Positions 34,489-43,090 of a stretch of DNA of 55,370 nucleotides are shown in pieces (within the stretch, counting starts at the first letter, position 1; each line of letters starts with the position of its first letter). The notes under the pieces were generated by a model that was not told the DNA's origin, did no database searches, and saw nothing but the letters and a program-made list of their open reading frames with translations. The stretch covers positions 1 to 55,370 of the forward strand of contig DHFO01000021.1 in NCBI GenBank assembly GCA_002402295.1, in the 5' to 3' direction. This DNA comes from Caldiserica bacterium UBA4822. Its GTDB lineage: Bacteria; Caldisericota; Caldisericia; Cryosericales; Cryosericaceae. The position numbers were made by a program, and so were the translations under genes.

Positions 34489-35976
34489 TCAGATTGTGTT
34501 CGTGTGAATCAATGTTCGTACAGCGTTTACGTCATCAATGTACATCCGGTCTCCGTCCATTGGCGGAACGACCTGGCGGATTGCCGCAAGTACTTTGCCT
34601 GTCGCGGTGCCCAGATCCCGTTCGTTGCCCCGGATCCCCACAGCCTGGCACGCAGCGAGCAGTTCGATTGCCAGGACGTTCTCGACGTTGTCGGCAATAG
34701 AGCGCGCCTTTCGCGCGGCTATCGTTCCCATACTGACATGATCCTCCTGGTCTGCTGACACGGGAATGCTGTCGACTGAGGCCGGGTGTGCCAGCACTTT
34801 GTTCTCTGAGACAAGAGCAGCCTGAGTGTACTGGGCAATCATGAGCCCCGAGTTGAGGCCAGGATTCGCGGTAAGGAACGCCGGCAGGCCCCTGCTGAGG
34901 GCCGGATTGAGCAGTCGATTGGTTCTGCGTTCACTGATGCTTGCGAGTTCCGCTAGGGCGATACCGAGATAGTCCATCGCCAGGGCGACGGGCTCTCCGT
35001 GAAAGTTGCCGCCCGAGACGACATCGCCGTCGTCGGGAAAGAGCAGAGGATTGTCCGTGACTGCGTTCAACTCGCTTGCGAGAACGCTACTGACGAACGT
35101 CAGTGTGTCGGCGACGGCCCCATGCACCTGGGGAACGCACCGGATGCTGTACGCGTCCTGCACCTCGTCGCATGTCCCCGCGAGTTTGCTGTGGTCAAGA
35201 TAGGCAAGCACCTCACCGGCAACGCTTGCCTGGCCGGGATGTTGGCGCAGGCCTGCGATTCGCGGGTCGAAAGGCTCTAGGCGTGCACCGAGAGCCTCCA
35301 TCGTCAGGCCTGCGGCCATGTTGGCCAGGTGGAGCAGATGTTCTGCGTCTGCCAGGACCAAGGCGGCAACGCCCGTCATGACAGCGGTACCATTGATGAG
35401 TGCAAGCCCCTCCTTGGCGCCGAGCGTCACGGGCGTCTGACCGATTGCTCGCAGCACTTCTGGCCCGCGGAGCACCTGCTCGCCAACCCGGGCTGTTCCT
35501 TTTCCGATAAGGACAAGGGCTAGCGAGGCGAGAGGTGCCAGGTCGCCGGAGGCTCCGAGTGATCCCTGCTTGGGAATCAGAGGGTAAACATGCCCATTGA
35601 GCAGAGCGAGGAGCAGACGCTCGACCTCGAGGTGGATGCCCGAATGCCCGCTGGCAAGAGTGTTTGCACGAACCAGCATAGCCGCTCGGGCCTCGTCCTC
35701 GGCAAAGAATGGCCCGACCCCGACCGCGTGTGACACGATGAGATTCTCCTGCAGTCTGTTCAGGTCTCCGCGATTGATGGGAACATTGCACAGTGAACCG
35801 AATCCTGTATTGATGCCGTAGACAGGAGTACCATGATCGACAATCTCCGTCACAAAGGAGGAAGCCCTGTCGATCTGAAGGACGGCCCTGTCGCTAAGGT
35901 CCACGGAACTACCTTCGCGCGCGACCTGAATGACATCTCCTGTAGTGAGGTCCGAGCCGGTCAGACGAATAATCAT
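34489..35976 (-). CDS. hutH: Histidine ammonia-lyase
   Basis: A 495-residue lyase. GSLGASGDLAPLA contains the Ala-Ser-Gly triplet that cyclises to the MIO prosthetic group, and YGINTGFGSL and QEDHVSMG are further family motifs. It deaminates histidine to urocanate and ammonia. Start: ATG 35976 with AGGAGA upstream; it overlaps the HAD stop by 4 bases, so the two are translated together. Confidence 0.96.
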   Translation of the reverse strand: MIIRLTGSDLTTGDVIQVAREGSSVDLSDRAVLQIDRASSFVTEIVDHGTPVYGINTGFGSLCNVPINRGDLNRLQENLIVSHAVGVGPFFAEDEARAAMLVRANTLASGHSGIHLEVERLLLALLNGHVYPLIPKQGSLGASGDLAPLASLALVLIGKGTARVGEQVLRGPEVLRAIGQTPVTLGAKEGLALINGTAVMTGVAALVLADAEHLLHLANMAAGLTMEALGARLEPFDPRIAGLRQHPGQASVAGEVLAYLDHSKLAGTCDEVQDAYSIRCVPQVHGAVADTLTFVSSVLASELNAVTDNPLLFPDDGDVVSGGNFHGEPVALAMDYLGIALAELASISERRTNRLLNPALSRGLPAFLTANPGLNSGLMIAQYTQAALVSENKVLAHPASVDSIPVSADQEDHVSMGTIAARKARSIADNVENVLAIELLAACQAVGIRGNERDLGTATGKVLAAIRQVVPPMDGDRMYIDDVNAVRTLIHTNTI

Positions 35977-36695
35977 GTATCTATCTCCTGAATAGCAGTT
36001 GGTAGTTGCTTGAGTGAGTCGACTGAGATGACGGTGGGGGGAACCGACGGGCGTCGTCCAAAGAGCACTGCATGCAACCCTGCGCTCCGCGCCCCCTCGT
36101 AATCTAGAGAGTAGGAGTCTCCAACGTGGACAATCTCTGCTGGTGCTGTATCGTTGGCCGTTGCCACGGACAGCCAGATCCCCATGTCTGGCTTGAGCGA
36201 TTGCACTTCATCGGAAAAAACAAAGTGCGTGAAAGGAGCAAGAATGCCCAGCTCCTCAAGCACGCGTTGCAGAACCCTTCCCGGTGTTTTTCCTGTGTTT
36301 GACGTGATCGACAGGGGATACTGCTCAGCCAGAACGGTCAACCACTGCAAAGCGTCCTGCTCGACGAGAGCAGGCATGAGTTCGAGAATCGCTGTGTCGT
36401 AGCGGGGCAGAAGAATCTGCACGAGCTCGGGGGATGGGTGCACGCCGGCCTGCGTGAGCACGTACCGGATCTGCCTGTCTGTCGTCAAGGTCCAGCCGCG
36501 CATCTCCCGAATGTCACGGCGGACGACGTCAATGCTGCGGAGACTCGAGTACAGCTGTTCATCGGAAACATGCAGATGCTCTTCGGAGAGCAGTTCACCG
36601 ATGCGGCAGGCACGAATGTGGTCCCGGGCAGCCTCATCGCCATCACGGTCACGGATCAACGTTTCCCACAAGTCCAGACTGACTGCACGTATCAT
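35973..36695 (-). CDS. HAD-family hydrolase coupled to hutH
   Basis: A 240-residue haloacid-dehalogenase hydrolase. The first motif is AVSLDLWETLIRD, giving DxWxT, a common HAD variant. SITSNTGK is motif two, and SLKPDMGIW and EIVHVGDSYSLDYEGARSAG are motifs three and four. Start: ATG 36695 with GGAGG eight bases upstream; a longer frame begins at 36767 without a site. It is the first gene of the hut operon. HAD proteins are not standard in histidine breakdown, so the link may be only transcriptional. Confidence 0.8.
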   Translation of the reverse strand: MIRAVSLDLWETLIRDRDGDEAARDHIRACRIGELLSEEHLHVSDEQLYSSLRSIDVVRRDIREMRGWTLTTDRQIRYVLTQAGVHPSPELVQILLPRYDTAILELMPALVEQDALQWLTVLAEQYPLSITSNTGKTPGRVLQRVLEELGILAPFTHFVFSDEVQSLKPDMGIWLSVATANDTAPAEIVHVGDSYSLDYEGARSAGLHAVLFGRRPSVPPTVISVDSLKQLPTAIQEIDT

Positions 36696-36827
36696 GTCCA
36701 CGGCCTCCGAATTTGCCACCACAGTATATGTCAAAGGCCTGAGTTTTGTCCTGCCTGCTTCCTGCATGCCTCATCTGGAGTCTCGTTGGGGCACTGAGGG
36801 TGGCCGGATGGTCTCGTGCAGCGGTGG

Positions 36828-36860
36828 TTTTCCCGCTTTGACTCATCGGCGGCGGGAAAA
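36828..36860. promoter_or_regulatory. Inverted repeat between the hut and btu operons
   Basis: TTTTCCCGC (36828-36836) and GCGGGAAAA (36852-36860) form a perfect 9-bp inverted repeat with a 15-base centre. The A and T runs are on the wrong sides for a terminator, so an operator is more likely. It ends 6 bases before the btuF -35 box. The rest of the 356-bp divergent region (36696-37051) shows no gene and no recognisable cobalamin riboswitch. Confidence 0.4.
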
Positions 36861-36866
36861 TGCAGG

Positions 36867-36893
36867 TTGACTTCATTGAGGAACATCTATACT
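36867..36893 (+). promoter_or_regulatory. Sigma70-like promoter of btuFCD
   Basis: TTGACT (36867-36872) and TATACT (36888-36893) are 15 bases apart, giving a leader of about 150 bases. Confidence 0.4.
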
Positions 36894-37051
36894 AGACATT
36901 ACCGGCAGGTGGGGCTCGTCATCGAGTTCCTGCAGCCGGGTACGAGCAGTGCGGTCCGCCCTCAGAAGCGGATGCAACCGGTGGCTGCGCGGAAGACGTG
37001 ACTTCTTACCGCAGGCGGCCGGAACAAAAACCCAACAGTGGAGGAACAGTC

Positions 37052-38455
37052 ATGGTCAGAGCAGGGTCTTGGAGTCGGAACCGGGCAGTCGTGGGTCTGG
37101 CCGCAGGTGGCAGGTTTGCACGAAGTACTGGGATTGTTTCATTGCTCCTTGCAGTGCTGATGGTCTTCATGCTGGCAGTTGTTCCCAGCACACAGTGTTT
37201 GGCATCGTCTGCCGTATCGATGCGGCGTGTTTCCATCGAGGTTCGTGTGGCCCAACCGGCCTTCAGCGTGACTGTTGGATCCAAGCGCAGCTCCGCGACC
37301 TTTCCAACAGCGTTCGTGCCCGTGCAGCTTGCTTCGGGGCTTGCCTTTCCACTGCGTGCCGTCATTGAGGCACTGGGCGGAACTGTTCGGTTTGAAAAGG
37401 CACAGAATGTTGCCTACTTTGGCATCGGACCCGTTGCCGCCGCCTACGACATTGGCAGGAAGACACTGATTGATGGTGTGTACAAGAGCAGCAGTCGGAG
37501 CGATCTGTTTCGCGTGGTCGGAAAAGTCGGAACGGTCTATGTCACTGGTACCATATTGAAGACACTGATAGCCCAGGCCGGTGGTACGGTTCAGATTGCT
37601 GCCAAGGAAGGCGTCACCACTGTTACCTGCCAGATTCCCTCGACGATGACGGACGCATTGGGTGCCCAGCACTCCACCTTTCCGGCAAAGGCAGGCAAGA
37701 TGCGCCTTGTGACGCTGGCTCCGAATCTCGCGGAAAACTGCTTTGCTCTCGGGCAGGGAGGTAATATTATTGCTACGTCAGAGTACACAGACTATCCGGA
37801 GGCCGCGCGGAAGATTCCAACGGTCGGAGCATTCAGTAACCCATCACTTGAGCGGTTACTGGTGCTGTCCCCGGACCTGATTCTCGTTACAGACGGAACC
37901 CCCCTTGCTGTCGTCGACCGTCTCAAGAAAATGGGCCGTGCCGTTTACGCCGACGACCCGAGGACACTCTTGGAAATCGTGAGTGCTATCCGAAATCTCT
38001 CTGTTGTTCTTGGAGTTCCCGACTGTGGCTATGAAGTCAGCCTTGGTATGTACCGGGCAATTGAGCGCGTTGCCGCAGCTGGCGCGAAGTTGCCACGAAG
38101 GCCGTCCGTCTACATCGAACTCTGGAACAGCCCGCTGATGAGTGCAGGCAAGGGCACCTTCGTTTCCGACATCGTCCGCGTGGCTGGAGGCACGAACATC
38201 GGTGATGATACGGACACGGCGTGGCCCACACTCTCTGAGGAGTTTGTCATCAGCCACAATCCTGATGTGATCGTCGTTGCATCAGGATTGGGTGCAGCAG
38301 ATGTGAGCGGCAGGACGTCGTTTTCGACGGTCAAGGCAGTCCAGCTGGGACAGGTGTACGACATGGTCGGAGACTATATCTTCCGACCGAGCCCGCGCAT
38401 TATCCAGGGTCTGGAACTGATCGCCGACTATGTCCAGCGTGCAGCTCAGCACTGA
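37052..38455 (+). CDS. btuF: Stalk-domain / BtuF-like periplasmic cobalamin-binding protein
   Basis: A 467-residue secreted protein. A signal sequence (GIVSLLLAVLMVFMLAVV) is followed by a copper-amine-oxidase N-domain-like stalk at about 55-200 (FVPVQLASGLAFPLRAVIEA), then a class III solute-binding domain at about 210-467: RLVTLAPNLAENCFALGQGG, IPTVGAFSNPSLERLLVLSP and DLILV. That class binds cobalamin or Fe(III)-siderophores. BtuF is chosen because the adjacent B12-dependent eut operon and cblS-cbiR need corrinoid. The stalk at the N-terminus is an unusual fusion. Start: ATG 37052 with GGAGG upstream. The gene overlaps btuC by 26 bases. Confidence 0.7.
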   Translation: MVRAGSWSRNRAVVGLAAGGRFARSTGIVSLLLAVLMVFMLAVVPSTQCLASSAVSMRRVSIEVRVAQPAFSVTVGSKRSSATFPTAFVPVQLASGLAFPLRAVIEALGGTVRFEKAQNVAYFGIGPVAAAYDIGRKTLIDGVYKSSSRSDLFRVVGKVGTVYVTGTILKTLIAQAGGTVQIAAKEGVTTVTCQIPSTMTDALGAQHSTFPAKAGKMRLVTLAPNLAENCFALGQGGNIIATSEYTDYPEAARKIPTVGAFSNPSLERLLVLSPDLILVTDGTPLAVVDRLKKMGRAVYADDPRTLLEIVSAIRNLSVVLGVPDCGYEVSLGMYRAIERVAAAGAKLPRRPSVYIELWNSPLMSAGKGTFVSDIVRVAGGTNIGDDTDTAWPTLSEEFVISHNPDVIVVASGLGAADVSGRTSFSTVKAVQLGQVYDMVGDYIFRPSPRIIQGLELIADYVQRAAQH

Positions 38456-39467
38456 CGAACGTATCGGGCGGCATGATGCGACCGTGCTTGCTAGCACGGT
38501 CGCATTGCTGCTGCTGGTCAGCATGGCCAGCGTATTTTTCGGCAGTGCGGGACTGAGCATGGCTGATGTTCTCACCGGACTCCGGGGAATACGCGATGGA
38601 CGTTCTGCAACCTTGCCCGTTGCGCAGATCGTCCTTCTCAGACTGCTTCGCATCGTGCTTGGAGTGCTCGTTGGCGCTTCTCTCGGGTTGTCCGGGTTTC
38701 TGCTTCAGACAGCGTTCCGCAACCCCCTGGCAGACAGCTACCTGCTTGGTGTATCCGGCGGGGCCCAGCTCGCGGTAACGATCGTAGCGCTGCTAGGCGT
38801 ACCCGCCATGGCCGGATTCATCCCAGTCATGATAACTGCTCCTCTGCTGGGGTCTCTTGCTGTTCTCGCCCTCCTGCTGATCATCAGTCGTCGTATTGGC
38901 CATGACCTGCTGGCCTTTCTCCTGTCCGGCCTCGCTCTTTCGTACATGTTGAGCGCCATGTACTCGATTCTGGTTTCGACCCGGCCTGACATTCTCTCGA
39001 ATACAGTATTCTGGTCCTGGATGGGCCTTAACAGGGCCTCGGCTTCTGCGATGCTGGTGGTCGGCATTGGTCTGGTCATTGCTGTTCCCGTGGTCATGGG
39101 CATGATGCGTCCTCTGCGGTCCTATCTTGTCGGTGACGATTTTGCCATGAATGTGGGCGTCAATGTCAGCCGAACACGCGTTGGGATGCTGTTCATCAGT
39201 GTGATTCTGGCCGCGACAGACGTTGCCGCCGCGGGCGTTGTAGGGTTTGCCGGGCTGTTCTCACCCCATCTCGCACGCATGTTGACGCGGAGGACAGACC
39301 GGTCATTTGTTGTGCTGACGATGCTGATGGGCTCCATCGTGGTGGTTGTCGGTGACCTGATTGCACGGTCTGTCAGCGCATCTGAGATTCCTCTCAACAC
39401 GGTTCTTTCACTGTTCGGCGCACCATACCTGATCTGGCTGTCGGTCAAGGCCCGGAGGGCAGTATGA
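38430..39467 (+). CDS. btuC: FecCD/BtuC-family ABC permease
   Basis: A 345-residue permease of about 10 helices. RLLRIVLGVLVGASLGLSG, FRNPLADSYLLGVSGGAQLA, GFAGLFSPHLAR and GDLIARSVSASEIPLN are family motifs. It pairs with the binding protein before it and the ATPase after it to import cobalamin, or possibly a siderophore. It starts within the end of btuF; the ATG at 38430 has only a weak ribosome-binding site, so coupling is likely. Confidence 0.75.
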   Translation: MSSVQLSTDERIGRHDATVLASTVALLLLVSMASVFFGSAGLSMADVLTGLRGIRDGRSATLPVAQIVLLRLLRIVLGVLVGASLGLSGFLLQTAFRNPLADSYLLGVSGGAQLAVTIVALLGVPAMAGFIPVMITAPLLGSLAVLALLLIISRRIGHDLLAFLLSGLALSYMLSAMYSILVSTRPDILSNTVFWSWMGLNRASASAMLVVGIGLVIAVPVVMGMMRPLRSYLVGDDFAMNVGVNVSRTRVGMLFISVILAATDVAAAGVVGFAGLFSPHLARMLTRRTDRSFVVLTMLMGSIVVVVGDLIARSVSASEIPLNTVLSLFGAPYLIWLSVKARRAV

Positions 39468-40189
39468 GCTCGGTGATCGTGTCGCTTCGAGAAGTGGCGG
39501 CCGGATACGCGCACCTTCCGCCGATCCTTACACAGGTCAGCATAGATGTTGTTGCGGGTGAAACAGTAGCTCTTGTCGGACGAAACGGAACAGGCAAGTC
39601 GACGCTGCTGCGTACGATTCGAGGATTCCTGGAACCAGTGCGAGGCGAGATTCTGTACAAAGGACTGAACATCAGAGAATTGGGGCCGCAGCGCCTGGCA
39701 TCATCCATGGGCTTCCTTTCGCCATCAATTCCCCAGGCCCATATCACAGTAGATGAGGTCATAGAGCTCAGCTCCATGGGCAGGCTGAAGACGATGGATG
39801 AGTTTGTCGCCTCGGACCATCCTGACGTTTTCAACGAGGTTGTAGCGTTTGGCGGGCGCTTTCTGGACGAGATGTCCTCTGGTCAGCAGCGGAAGGTCAT
39901 GTTGCTTGCCCTTGTGGCCCAGTGGACAGACGTCCTGCTGATGGATGAGCCGGAGCTGCATCTTGACCTCCCGAGTCTGCGGGAGTTGCATGGCCTGATC
40001 TCATGGGCATCAGCAAGAGGCAAGTCCGTTGTGTTGTCCACCCACAACCTGGAAACAATCCGCCTGCTTCCTGACAGGCTGTACGTAGTGGGCGACGGCA
40101 CCGTACGAGAGGCACCTCGCACCGAGGCAACAATACAGGCCCTGATGGATGGCAACGGGCACGTTCCAGCCGTGACCCCGAAGAACTGA
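39464..40189 (+). CDS. btuD: ABC transporter ATPase, BtuD/FecE type
   Basis: A 241-residue ATPase with Walker A VGRNGTGKSTLL, signature EMSSGQQRKVM (SSGQQ rather than LSGGQ), Walker B VLLMDEPELHLD and switch LSTHN. It powers the BtuC permease. The ATG overlaps the permease stop (ATGA). It is the last gene before the eut promoter region. Confidence 0.78.
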   Translation: MSSVIVSLREVAAGYAHLPPILTQVSIDVVAGETVALVGRNGTGKSTLLRTIRGFLEPVRGEILYKGLNIRELGPQRLASSMGFLSPSIPQAHITVDEVIELSSMGRLKTMDEFVASDHPDVFNEVVAFGGRFLDEMSSGQQRKVMLLALVAQWTDVLLMDEPELHLDLPSLRELHGLISWASARGKSVVLSTHNLETIRLLPDRLYVVGDGTVREAPRTEATIQALMDGNGHVPAVTPKN

Positions 40190-40232
40190 TGCGGTTTCTG
40201 ACGCAAAGACAGTATTGACAGTGCTTGTATGG

Positions 40233-40277
40233 TCCTGATCAGGAATGATTTGACACGGTGCAGATTCATCCTACACT
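40233..40277 (+). promoter_or_regulatory. Promoter and palindrome of the eut operon
   Basis: TTGACA (40250-40255) and TACACT (40272-40277) are 16 bases apart. A perfect 12-bp palindrome TCCTGATCAGGA (40233-40244) lies just upstream of the -35, a normal place for an activator. Transcription would begin about 40284, leaving a leader of about 200 bases before eutN. Confidence 0.5.
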
Positions 40278-40379
40278 TGCAACTACCAGGCGGTTCCGAC
40301 AGCTGGCAGGTATCACCCTGCTCGTTGGAGCTGTTCAGAAAAAGCTCAGAGGTTTGCCAGGAAGGACAGGCGCTAGGAA

Positions 40380-40397
40380 GTCACGTGAGGGCGTGAC
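40380..40397 (+). other. Six-base-loop hairpin in the eut leader
   Basis: GTCACG (40380-40385), loop TGAGGG, CGTGAC (40392-40397). Hexaloop hairpins are used by EutV-type antiterminators, but their loops carry A at position 1 and G at position 4; here only the G is present, and no paired second hairpin was found. Confidence 0.35.
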
Positions 40398-40485
40398 GAC
40401 CCAAGGGCGGAGCTGCTTTAGCCTGCCGTTCAAATGTGCAGTTGCGAATGCGAGAGACAAGAACAAGTGCCAGGAGGCGACGAAT

Positions 40486-40779
40486 ATGCTGATAGCGCGG
40501 GTTGTTGGTTCGGCTGTATCCACCATCAAGGCGGACAAACTATCTGCACGAAAGCTTCTTGTCGTTCAGGAGGCTACAGTACGCAACGAACTCTTGGATC
40601 GCACCCCGTTTGTAGCCGTAGATGCCGTAGGAGCGGGCGAGGGAGAACTGGTCCTTGTTGCGGTCGGAAGCGGTGGACGGTTTACGGCGCTGACTGATCA
40701 GGCTCCTGCCGACGCAACAATTGTAGGCATTCTCGATTCGCTCGAAGTCGACGGCATCGACACGTTCAACAAGTCATGA
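40486..40779 (+). CDS. eutN: BMC vertex protein (EutN/CcmL family)
   Basis: A 97-residue pentameric shell protein that closes the corners of a bacterial microcompartment. MLIARVVGSAVSTIK at the start, KLLVVQEA and VDAVGAGEGELVLVAVGSGG are standard for the EutN family. Start: ATG 40486 with AGGAGG upstream; a longer frame from 40258 lacks a site. It heads the eut operon. Confidence 0.93.
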   Translation: MLIARVVGSAVSTIKADKLSARKLLVVQEATVRNELLDRTPFVAVDAVGAGEGELVLVAVGSGGRFTALTDQAPADATIVGILDSLEVDGIDTFNKS

Positions 40780-40815
40780 TACATTCCCACTCGCCACGTG
40801 CCGTCGGGAGGACCT

Positions 40816-41595
40816 ATGCCTGATAGCGAGAGGCTGGCAGCACTTGGGATGATTGAGACAAGGGGTCTTGTCGGTGCGATTGAGGCCGCCGATGCTATGG
40901 TGAAGTCAGCGAATGTGCGCCTCGTGGGTAAGGCCTATTCTGGCGATGGATTGGTGACTGTCGTTGTGCGCGGCGATGTCGGTGCAGTCAAGGCTGCAAC
41001 CGATGCCGGCGCAACAGCTGCTGGACGGGTGGGTGAACTGGTTTCGATTCATGTTATTCCCCGGCCAGCTGGGGATACGGATACGATTATTGAGAGCATG
41101 GGACATAACATGGGACTGCCCGCCGGGGAGGGTGCGTCTCCTGCCCCTGAAACCATCAGTGCTTCTGCCCAGCCGGAATCGGCGGTGGAATCCCCTGTCA
41201 TCGCGACTGTGCCCGTTTCGTTGGATGCAGTAGCCGACAGCCGGCAGTACACTGTCGAGGTCGCCGGGAAGGTATCGGGACCAGACGTAACCGACAAGGG
41301 GCCCGGACCAAAGCCAGCAGCGGCAGTGTCGGCAGTTACTCCCACAGGGGTTGTTGGCCGGCACCGCGTGAATCTCAATACTGCAACCGCGGAGCAGCTC
41401 GACGCCCTGCCCGGCATCGGACCGGCACTGGCTGAGCGTATCATTGATTTCCGATCGCAGCAAGGACCGTTTGCGTCCGTTGATGACCTGAAAAGAGTGC
41501 AGGGTGCGAAGAAGAACCTGGTCACATCGCTCAAGGACTACCTTTATGTTGACAAGAAAGGCTCCAGGACGGCCGGCCGGAAGTCGGAAAAGTAA
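40816..41595 (+). CDS. BMC-H shell protein fused to a ComEA-type helix-hairpin-helix domain
   Basis: A 259-residue fusion. Residues 7-85 are a BMC-H hexameric shell domain (ALGMIETRGLVGAIEAADAM, VGELVSIHVIPRP), more than 80% identical by eye to the EutM at 49209. Residues 90-182 form a Pro/Ala/Val-rich linker. Residues 184-246 are a ComEA-like helix-hairpin-helix domain (RVNLNTATAEQLDALPGIGP, then GPFASVDDLKRVQG), followed by a basic tail (KKGSRTAGRKSEK). HhH domains of this type bind DNA without sequence specificity. E. coli EutK is also BMC plus a nucleic-acid-binding-like domain, but of a different fold, so this may be its analogue. Start: ATG 40816 with GGGAGG upstream. Confidence 0.9.
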   Translation: MPDSERLAALGMIETRGLVGAIEAADAMVKSANVRLVGKAYSGDGLVTVVVRGDVGAVKAATDAGATAAGRVGELVSIHVIPRPAGDTDTIIESMGHNMGLPAGEGASPAPETISASAQPESAVESPVIATVPVSLDAVADSRQYTVEVAGKVSGPDVTDKGPGPKPAAAVSAVTPTGVVGRHRVNLNTATAEQLDALPGIGPALAERIIDFRSQQGPFASVDDLKRVQGAKKNLVTSLKDYLYVDKKGSRTAGRKSEK

Positions 41596-41608
41596 TGGAG
41601 GCATGCGA

Positions 41609-43078
41609 ATGGCATCAGCTGAACTCATTAGTGTAGGAATTGATATTGGAACGACAACAACGCAGATTGTAATCTCCAAGCTCCTTGTAGCAGAGATGGC
41701 GACACTCAGTGCGCTGCCACAGGCACGGTATGGTCCTGCCCGCAAGCCAAGAGCAGAAGTTGCCAAGAAGGAAGTGCTCTATCAGAGCCCTGTGCACTTT
41801 ACTCCCATCGACCATGATGGACTTGTCCAGGTCGAAGAACTTGAGAAGCTGCTGTGGGCTGACTACCGCGAGGCAGGGTTCACGCCTGATCAGATCGATA
41901 CGGGAGCGGTCATCATCACCGGCGAAGCGGCCAAGGGGCAGAATGCCGAACGAGTGCTCAATACAGTAGCACCTCTTGCAGGAGACTTCGTGTCGACGAT
42001 TGCGGGACCAAGCCTTGAGGCTCATCTGGCGGGACGCGGTTCGGGCGCGGCGGCATGGACATCGGAGCACTTCAACTGGGGCACCAATGTTGACATTGGT
42101 GGCGGCACCACCAATATGGCTGTTTTTCATCAGGGCGATCTGGTAGACACGGTGGTTCTTTCTGTGGGTGGCAGGCACATTCAGGTTGACCAGTCGACTG
42201 GAACCGTCAAGCATATTACCAAGAGCGGCGAGAAGATGCTTAAGCATCTGGGTATCAGTCTCAAAGCGGGCGACCGCACGGACGTGGAGACGCTGCGACG
42301 CGTGGCACGTCTCATGGCTGACCTCATCGTCGAAACGCTGGCGGGACAACCGTCAGACATGGCGAAAGAACTCATGGAAACTGCACCGCTCAGCCGGCCG
42401 GTAACAAAGACGACAATCTTCTTCTCCGGCGGAGTAGCAGATTTCTACTATGATACGAAGCCCGTGTCGACCATGGACCAGATGGCCGTCTATGGTGACA
42501 TTGGTCCCCTCATGGGAGAGGAGCTGAGGAACCATCCTGCCGTCAGGGAATGGACAGTTCTCAAGCCACTTCACACGGAGCGTGCCACTGTGATGGGCGC
42601 GAGCCACGAGACGATAACGTTGAGTGGCATGACGATATGGGTGGCTCCAAGCGAGCTACCCATGCGCAACGTTCCGGTTGTCCGGCCTATCTTCGAAGGG
42701 GTTCCTGACGAAGAAACGTTGGGCCGGGCGATTCTGGACGGCTACAGCCGTTGGGATCTCGACCCAGCCAAGGATCGGGTTGCTCTTGCTATTGACTTGG
42801 CGGCAGTGGTGTGCTATGACGATCTCAAGAAACTGGGGCGTGGCATTGTGGCGTTTGCCAGTAAGTACTTGTCGCCAAGCGTTCCGCTGATTCTGGTGAG
42901 TGAGCGCGACCTGGGAAAGGCATTAGGGCAGGTCGTAAGTGCCGGGCTACCACAATACAAGGTGCTGTCAATCGATGAGGTCACCCTGGCAGAAGGGGAC
43001 TATATCGATATCGGTCAATCCATGCTTGGCGATCGTCTTGTTTCTCTTTCAGTGAAGACGCTTATCTTTTCAATGTGA
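41609..43078 (+). CDS. eutA: Ethanolamine ammonia-lyase reactivating factor
   Basis: A 489-residue ASKHA-fold ATPase. GIDIGTTTTQIVIS near residue 10 and VDIGGGTTNMAVF near 161 are the phosphate loops. EutA uses ATP to exchange damaged cobalamin from the EutBC lyase. Two ATGs are possible at 41603 and 41609; the second is favoured because GGAGG at 41597-41601 is correctly spaced from it. It precedes eutB by 12 bases. Confidence 0.93.
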   Translation: MASAELISVGIDIGTTTTQIVISKLLVAEMATLSALPQARYGPARKPRAEVAKKEVLYQSPVHFTPIDHDGLVQVEELEKLLWADYREAGFTPDQIDTGAVIITGEAAKGQNAERVLNTVAPLAGDFVSTIAGPSLEAHLAGRGSGAAAWTSEHFNWGTNVDIGGGTTNMAVFHQGDLVDTVVLSVGGRHIQVDQSTGTVKHITKSGEKMLKHLGISLKAGDRTDVETLRRVARLMADLIVETLAGQPSDMAKELMETAPLSRPVTKTTIFFSGGVADFYYDTKPVSTMDQMAVYGDIGPLMGEELRNHPAVREWTVLKPLHTERATVMGASHETITLSGMTIWVAPSELPMRNVPVVRPIFEGVPDEETLGRAILDGYSRWDLDPAKDRVALAIDLAAVVCYDDLKKLGRGIVAFASKYLSPSVPLILVSERDLGKALGQVVSAGLPQYKVLSIDEVTLAEGDYIDIGQSMLGDRLVSLSVKTLIFSM

Positions 43079-43090
43079 CAAGGAGGAAAC

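Noticed and set aside
36894..37051. Cobalamin riboswitch in the btuF leader
   Set aside because: I looked for the B12-box and the conserved core in this leader, the eutN leader and before cblS and could not recognise them; only unrelated GC-rich stems were seen.
40380..40397. EutV-type dual-hairpin antiterminator site
   Set aside because: Only one hexaloop hairpin is present, its loop TGAGGG lacks the A at position 1, and no second hairpin or terminator was found nearby.
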